A stretch of DNA of 64,000 nt from Luidia sarsii (taxonomy: Eukaryota; Echinodermata; Asteroidea; Paxillosida; Luidiidae): positions 19,193,361 through 19,257,360 of the forward strand of contig OX465112.1 in the NCBI GenBank assembly GCA_949987565.1, given 5' to 3'. Under the pieces are notes generated by a model that did no database searches, was not told the DNA's origin, and saw nothing but the letters and a program-made list of their open reading frames with translations. A program made the translations under genes and the position numbers. Positions within the stretch are counted from its first letter, which is position 1. The number at the start of each line of letters is the position of its first letter. Below, in pieces: positions 58,806 to 64,000 of the stretch.

Positions 58806-60194
58806 ATGGGGGTGACAAATCACTAGGGAGCTGATTTGATATGGTTGGCTGGCACTTAACACCCTCGACCTTTTGTGGGGGAGGGGAAGCGAGTTTGCCG
58901 CGCTGACGGGATCGGGTCCGTCGGGGAGTTTGGGGGGAGGGGAGCGATGGGGATCCTTTATAAGTTATACGAGACTCGGGGTCACCGCGAGTGACCGAGG
59001 ACCGGACCCGGAGCGGCGATCGGCCCGCGCCGCACCTTGCTACGGACGCTGTGTCCGGCCTGCCCGGACCCTGCATGCCCCGGCCCCCACGATACGATCG
59101 CCCTGCGTCCGGTCCGCCGCAGCCGCAGATGCCTTCATCCCCTGGCGGAGACGGCGCGGACCTTAGAGGATTGGACGAGGCCAAACCGAGAGACCCAGTC
59201 CAGTCCGTCTGGAGCCGGGGCCGGCCAAGGGAAGAAGGGAAGATGGGAAGGAAGGGGTGGTCTCTCTCAAGCAACTTCCCGCCGTCTGCAAGCCAGTATT
59301 CACCCACGGCTCGCGACCGCTCGGACCCCCTTCCCCTCCCCTTCTCCCGCTCTCTTTAGTATTCACGACGGCCTGCCAATTGCCGGGATTCAGTCTCTAA
59401 TTATCCCATTTTGTCCGCTGTCAATTACTTCCAGTTACTTGGTTTTCCAGTCGACGGCTGCAGATTGGGATGCTTGGTCACCCCTCTCTCTCTCCCCTCC
59501 CCCTCTCCTCTCCCCGAACCTCATCTTAGCATGCCCCATACGAGCCGGTCGGCAAGCCTGCCTGCCTGACCCCCGTCTAAAAAGTAGTACCGCAATTCCC
59601 GCACGGAGCGAAGATTCGATCGCGAGGAGCAATTATTATAACGCAGACGCTCCTCGCGGAGATGGCTCCCAGGCCAAACCGTCTCCGGCATACCGCGTGC
59701 AATGTGCACAGTTCCCCGTCAATGGTTCCCAGTTAACATGACACAGTGTGGAGCGGTGGTTCGTCGCTATATCGCTGTTGGCAAGTCCGCTATATGTCCC
59801 AGGCTTAATCCTTCTAAACCCCTCGGCCAGGACCTTAAAAAAAAAAAGCAAACAAGAAAACGAGTCCTTGGTTCCGCCATCGAAGCATCTCCAATCTGAG
59901 CCAAACAAAAATAATGCTTTCAAGTTACGAGGAAGAGAGTCATTTTCAGATCGGCGAGAGAAGAATAAAATGATCGTCAGCTTTGAGATTTCTCGTTCCC
60001 TGTCGATCTGTGCGACCCGAGATGCTCCGAAGATGCGGTCAAGCCAGCATCCTCGTCACCTCCGAGGGCATAGGACGCACACGCAAACCCTTATCTGACT
60101 AACCAATCTCACCGAGGGAACGCACGCGTTTTCAGTGACCAGGCCAATCATATCTACGATCTCACTAAATTGATTGAGACGAGTTGACACCTAT
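58806..60194. other. Unique sequence, no gene seen
   Basis: 58860-59360 is GC- and CpG-rich with a TATA-like CCTTTATAAG (58956-58965), which could be a promoter, but no recognised coding frame follows. Confidence 0.35.
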
Positions 60195-60850
60195 CCCTCT
60201 CACTCTCCATAGTCATCTCCCTCTCCCTCTCCCATCCCCTCCCTCCCCCTTCCTCTCCCTCTCTCTCCCCTCTCCCTCTTTCTCTCACTCTCCCTCCTCT
60301 CCCACTTCCACTCCCTCTCCCTCTCCCTCTCCCTCTCCCTCTCCCTCTCCCTCTCCCTCTCCCTCTCCCTCTCCCTCTCCCTCTCCCTCTCCCACTCTCT
60401 CTCACTCTCTGCCTCTGCCTCTGCCTCTGCCTCTGCCTCTGCCTCTGCCTCTGCCTCTTCCTCTCTCTCACTCTCTCCCTCTGTCTCTGCCTCTCCCTCT
60501 CCCTCTCCCTCTCCCTCTCCCTCTCCCTCTCCCACTCTCTCTCACTCTCTGCCTCTGCCTCTGCCTCTGCCTCTGCCTCTGCCTCTGCCTCTGCCTCTGC
60601 CTCTGCCTCTTCCTCTCTCTCACTCTCTCCCTCTGTCTCTGCCTCTCCCTCTCCCTCTCTCTGTTTCTCTCCCTCTCCCCCCTCTCGCTGTGTCGCTCTC
60701 TCCCCTCCCCTGTCCCTCTCCCTCTCTCCCTCTCTCTCCCTCTCTCTTTCACTCTCTCCCTCTGCCTCTCTCTCTCTCTCCCTCTATCTCTCCCCCTCTC
60801 TCGCTGTGTCTCTCTCTCCCCTCTCCCTCTTTCCCTCTCCCTCTCTTCAC
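60195..60850. repeat. CCCTCT / GCCTCT hexanucleotide array
   Basis: CCCTCT blocks (about 60313-60390, 60495-60530) alternate with GCCTCT blocks (about 60411-60458, 60550-60610), separated by the same TCTCTCACTCTCT spacer, so a unit of about 140 bp was duplicated. Confidence 0.95.
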
Positions 60851-61729
60851 CTTCCCCAATCGCATAGCTTTTCGTGATCCAGTAAACCTGACCTAGTACC
60901 TAATATCCTCCCTCACCACGACCCCAACCCCTCTAGTTCCCAGGCCAGGCGAGACAAGACAAGAACGTCTCCCTCGCCCCCCCCCCCCCCATTGGTCCCA
61001 TCGGAAGTGAGACCTGACCCCACGTTGCCCTCTTTTGCCTGTCAGTGTCAGTTCCTTCTTCGGCGCGTGAACGCAGCGCGTGACCTCGTTTCCCCCGTCC
61101 GGCCCCGAGGCCTGCAAGGCCGGCCCCGACCGCTCCGACGATCGCTGAAAATTAACTTTCCCCCGGAACTTTTTGTCTTTTCCCCCCTTCTCCTCTCTCC
61201 TCTGCTCTCTTCCCATTTGGTTTATAACCACGGGCCTGGGAGGTGTGGATTACGCCTTAACTAGAACAAAAGCTCCGGCTTGGCCCCAAGACCCTTGCCA
61301 CTGTCGCATCGAGACCAAGACTGGACAGTTGATGTATTTTTAATGGAATTAGGAAAGCAGGCGATGCGGTGCAGCGGCCGTTGAGTTCGCGCGCACGGGC
61401 CGGCTCCTGATTCCTGTTGGATGGAGGCAACAACTGCGGGCTTTTCTAACCCACTGTCTTGTTCAATCTGGCAGCGTGGCGTGTGGTGTGTTCAAGGGCG
61501 TTAACCGGTTCTTGCAGAAAAGTGTGGGGACCATTTGCGAGGGAACGAGGTGACCGAGCCCGAGCACGTGGGGCGGGCGAGAGGGAGGTTGTGGGAGGGG
61601 GTTGGAGGGCTGGTTTTGGGGTGTCTCCCATCCTTTGGCAAGAGTCGTCGTGAGTAAGAAGAAGTATATGCCTCCAATACAGTTCACAGTTAAATTTTAT
61701 GTTTTTCCATGGGATTGAACATTTGGGAG
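60851..61729. other. Unique sequence, no gene seen
   Basis: No feature recognised. Confidence 0.4.
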
Positions 61730-62292
61730 AAGGTGAGGAGGATGAGGGGGCGAGGCGGATGGGGAGGATGAGGTGGATGAGGAGTATGAGGCGGATGAGG
61801 AGGATGAGGTGGATGAGAAGGATGAGAAGGATGAGGTGGATGAGGATGATGAGGAGGAAGAGGAGGAGGAGGAGGGGGATGAGGTGGATGAGGAGGATGA
61901 GGGGGGTGAGGTGGATGAGGAGGATGAGGAGGATGAGGAGGATGAGGAGGATGGGGAGGAGGAGGAGGATGAGGTGGAGGAGGAGGATAAGGGGGACGAG
62001 GGGATGAGGTGGATGAGGTGGAGGGGCAGGAGGATGAGGTGGATGAGGAGGGTCAGGAGAATGAGGTGGATGAGGAGGATGAGGAGGATGAGGTGGATGA
62101 GGAGGATGAGGTGGATGAGGAGGATGAGGAGGAAGAGGAGGATGAGGAGGATGAGGGGGATGAGGTGGATGAGGAGGATGAGGAGGATGGGGTGGATGAT
62201 GAGGAGGAGGAGGATTAGAAGGATGAGGAGGATGAGGAGGAAGAGGAGGATGAGGTGGATGAGGAGGAAGAGGAGGATGGGGAGGACGGGTG
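61730..62292. repeat. GATGAG/GGATGA array
   Basis: GAGGATGAGGTGGATGAG units. Acidic, Arg/Met and Leu/Ile frames of up to 255 codons are artefacts. Confidence 0.95.
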
Positions 62293-63150
62293 GGATATCG
62301 GATGCTGTTGGTTCTATCTTAGAGTTACCGTCCAATGCGTGCGGCTTTTCTAAAGCCTTGAGGACGAAGGTGGAATTCGTAGTCTTATCCGGAGATTCAC
62401 CATCGCCATTGAATAAATCTGGCAACAACATCCTTCATGCTCGTAAAAAATCCCCTTCTGCTTCTCTCCCTCATCTGCCTACAAACGCAGCGACTTCCCA
62501 CCCATGCACTTATACTGATTGTTACGGCAGCAGCCGCTAAGTGCAGCCAAACCCTCATTCGTAAACATTATTGCCGCCTTGCCAATACCTCTCTGCCGTC
62601 TCTGTCTCAAACCCACTTCCCTTTGTCCAAGCCGGCGTATAATTCCTTATTCAACGGCTACAGCCCCTCTTTACAATACAAATTAACTTGTCCAGATTTC
62701 AGGAAATAATGGCGTCTAAAATGACTCAATTACAAATAATCTTGGAAGAGGAGAGTTCGGAGGGTGGGGTTTTTTTTTTGTCTCTTTCCTCTTCTTCTTT
62801 TGATTCGGTGGATTCGGTTCGCTCCGTCCCACCGTCATCCGTCCATGAATAACCATCCACTGCCCGGCAATCCGGGGAAGATCTTCGGTCTCATCCATAC
62901 GGTAATGGCTGTCCGTATTAGGCTGATGGCGTGGTCCGGACAAGCCCCCCGCGGTCGTTCAGCAGCGTGTGACCCCGATCTACCCCCGCCGGGAGCGATG
63001 CCCAAATCCACCCACACTCCCCCTCGCCTCGCGCCCCGCTCTAAAGCACCCGAGGACTCGCGCACTACTTATTAATTGCGACTTGTTCTCCCTGTTACTA
63101 AAAATCAGACCGAGAACGCCTCTCTCTGTGTCTGTGTCTGTGACTGGGTG
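62293..63150. other. Unique sequence, no gene seen
   Basis: No feature recognised. Confidence 0.4.
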
Positions 63151-63317
63151 TCTGTGACTGTGCCTCTGTCCCTGTCCCTGCCCCTGCCCCTGCCCCTGCC
63201 TCTGGCCCTGTCCCTGCCCTTGCCTCTGTCCCTGCCCCTGCCCCTGCCCCTGCCCCTGCCCCTGCCCCTGCCTCTGCCTCTGCCCCTGCCCCTGCCCCTG
63301 CCCCTGCCCCTGCCTCT

Positions 63318-63349
<32 letters not shown>

Positions 63350-63521
63350 CTCTGCCTCTGCCTCTGCCTCTGCCCCTGCCCCTGCCCCTGCCCCTGCCTC
63401 TGCCTCTGCCTCTGCCCCTGCCTCTGCCCCTGCCCCTGCCCCTGCCCCTCCCTCTGCCCCTGCCCCTGCCCCTGCCTCTGCCCCTGCCCCTGCCTCTGCC
63501 CCTCCCTCTGCCCCTGCCCCT

Positions 63522-63553
<32 letters not shown>

Positions 63554-63689
63554 CTCTGCCCCTGCTTCTGCCCCTGCCTCTGCCCCTGCCCCTGCCTCTG
63601 CATCTGCCTCTGCCTCTGCCTCTGCCTCTGCCTCTGCCTCTGCCTCTGCCTCTGCCTCTGCCCCTGCCTCTGCCTCTGCCCCTGCCCCT

Positions 63690-63721
<32 letters not shown>

Positions 63722-63822
63722 CTCTGCCTCTGCCCCTGCTTCTGCCCCTGCCTCTGCCCCTGCCTCTACCTCTGCCTCTGCCTCTGCCTCTGCCCCTGCC
63801 TCTGCCTCTGCCCCTGCCCCGG
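63151..63822. repeat. CTGCCY hexanucleotide array
   Basis: About 110 CTGCCC/CTGCCT units; Leu-Pro, Gln-Gly and Ala-Glu/Gly frames of 207-250 codons are artefacts. Confidence 0.97.
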
Positions 63823-63823
63823 A

Positions 63824-63850
63824 CATGACGTTTCGATACTAGCAGGACCT
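63824..63850 (-). repeat. Hairpin repeat fragment
   Basis: ATGACGTTTCGATACTAGCA abuts the end of the hexanucleotide array. The remaining 150 bp show nothing recognisable. Confidence 0.65.
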
Positions 63851-64000
63851 GAATTTTATGCTGCCGCTATGGTCAACGGAAGCGTATTATAGTAAACTTA
63901 TTCAAGCCCTCTCTCACAATATTGATTGTTGAAATTGGTGGGAAGCGCGCCCCCTAGCGGCACCTGACCTCCACGCGCCGGCGTTAGGCTTACAGGGGGC

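Noticed and set aside
57880..59307. 475-codon open frame on the minus strand, the longest in the window
   Set aside because: Most of it translates a GA/GACA microsatellite into Ser/Leu runs; no domain in the non-repeat part.

Overview
This is animal nuclear DNA. The only gene I can identify with confidence is a two-exon NK-class homeobox gene of the Lbx/ladybird family on the + strand: coding exon 1 at 28901-29510, a 4,806 bp intron, and coding exon 2 at 34317-35158. Spliced introns, a TATA-box promoter with a Kozak start, tRNA-derived SINEs and an L2-type LINE tail all point to a metazoan. The Lbx protein has the vertebrate/insect domain order and the intron position I know from vertebrate Lbx. 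Its long low-complexity linkers and divergent homeodomain flanks suggest an invertebrate bilaterian. I cannot name the phylum from sequence alone.

Layout. 1-28000 is gene desert as far as I can see: a C-rich 34-bp satellite at the left edge, many GA/GACA microsatellites, a TTGG array, a 101-115 bp minisatellite (5166-5812), SINEs, a pair of ~0.5 kb elements (8980-9960), and large pentanucleotide arrays (15355-16075, 19257-19575, 23420-24385). 28020-28900 is the putative Lbx upstream region: inverted CCAAT, a palindromic homeodomain site, and a TATA box 177 bp before the ATG. 28901-35158 is Lbx. Its intron carries a tRNA-derived SINE, an 81-bp minisatellite, GACA/GATA repeats and several hairpin repeats. 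35159-64000 is again mostly repeats: a 200-N assembly gap (44746-44945), an AT-richer SINE-dense block (45700-49000) that may contain decayed or unrecognised exons, foldback elements, inverted copies of the 483 bp element, and long CT, GATGAG and CTGCCY arrays.

Most long open reading frames in the window are artefacts of microsatellites whose unit contains no stop codon in any frame.

The most interesting non-genic signal is a set of dispersed hairpin-forming repeats sharing one arrangement: a CUGAUGA-like box, one extra base, a perfect or near-perfect short stem, then GAAACGUC or a close relative. This looks like minimal hammerhead ribozymes of the kind carried by Penelope-like retroelements and similar retrotransposons. 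One locus is a perfect 72 bp palindrome. A second notable signal is a six-fold tandem array of the tRNA-like A-box part of a SINE (47390-47865).
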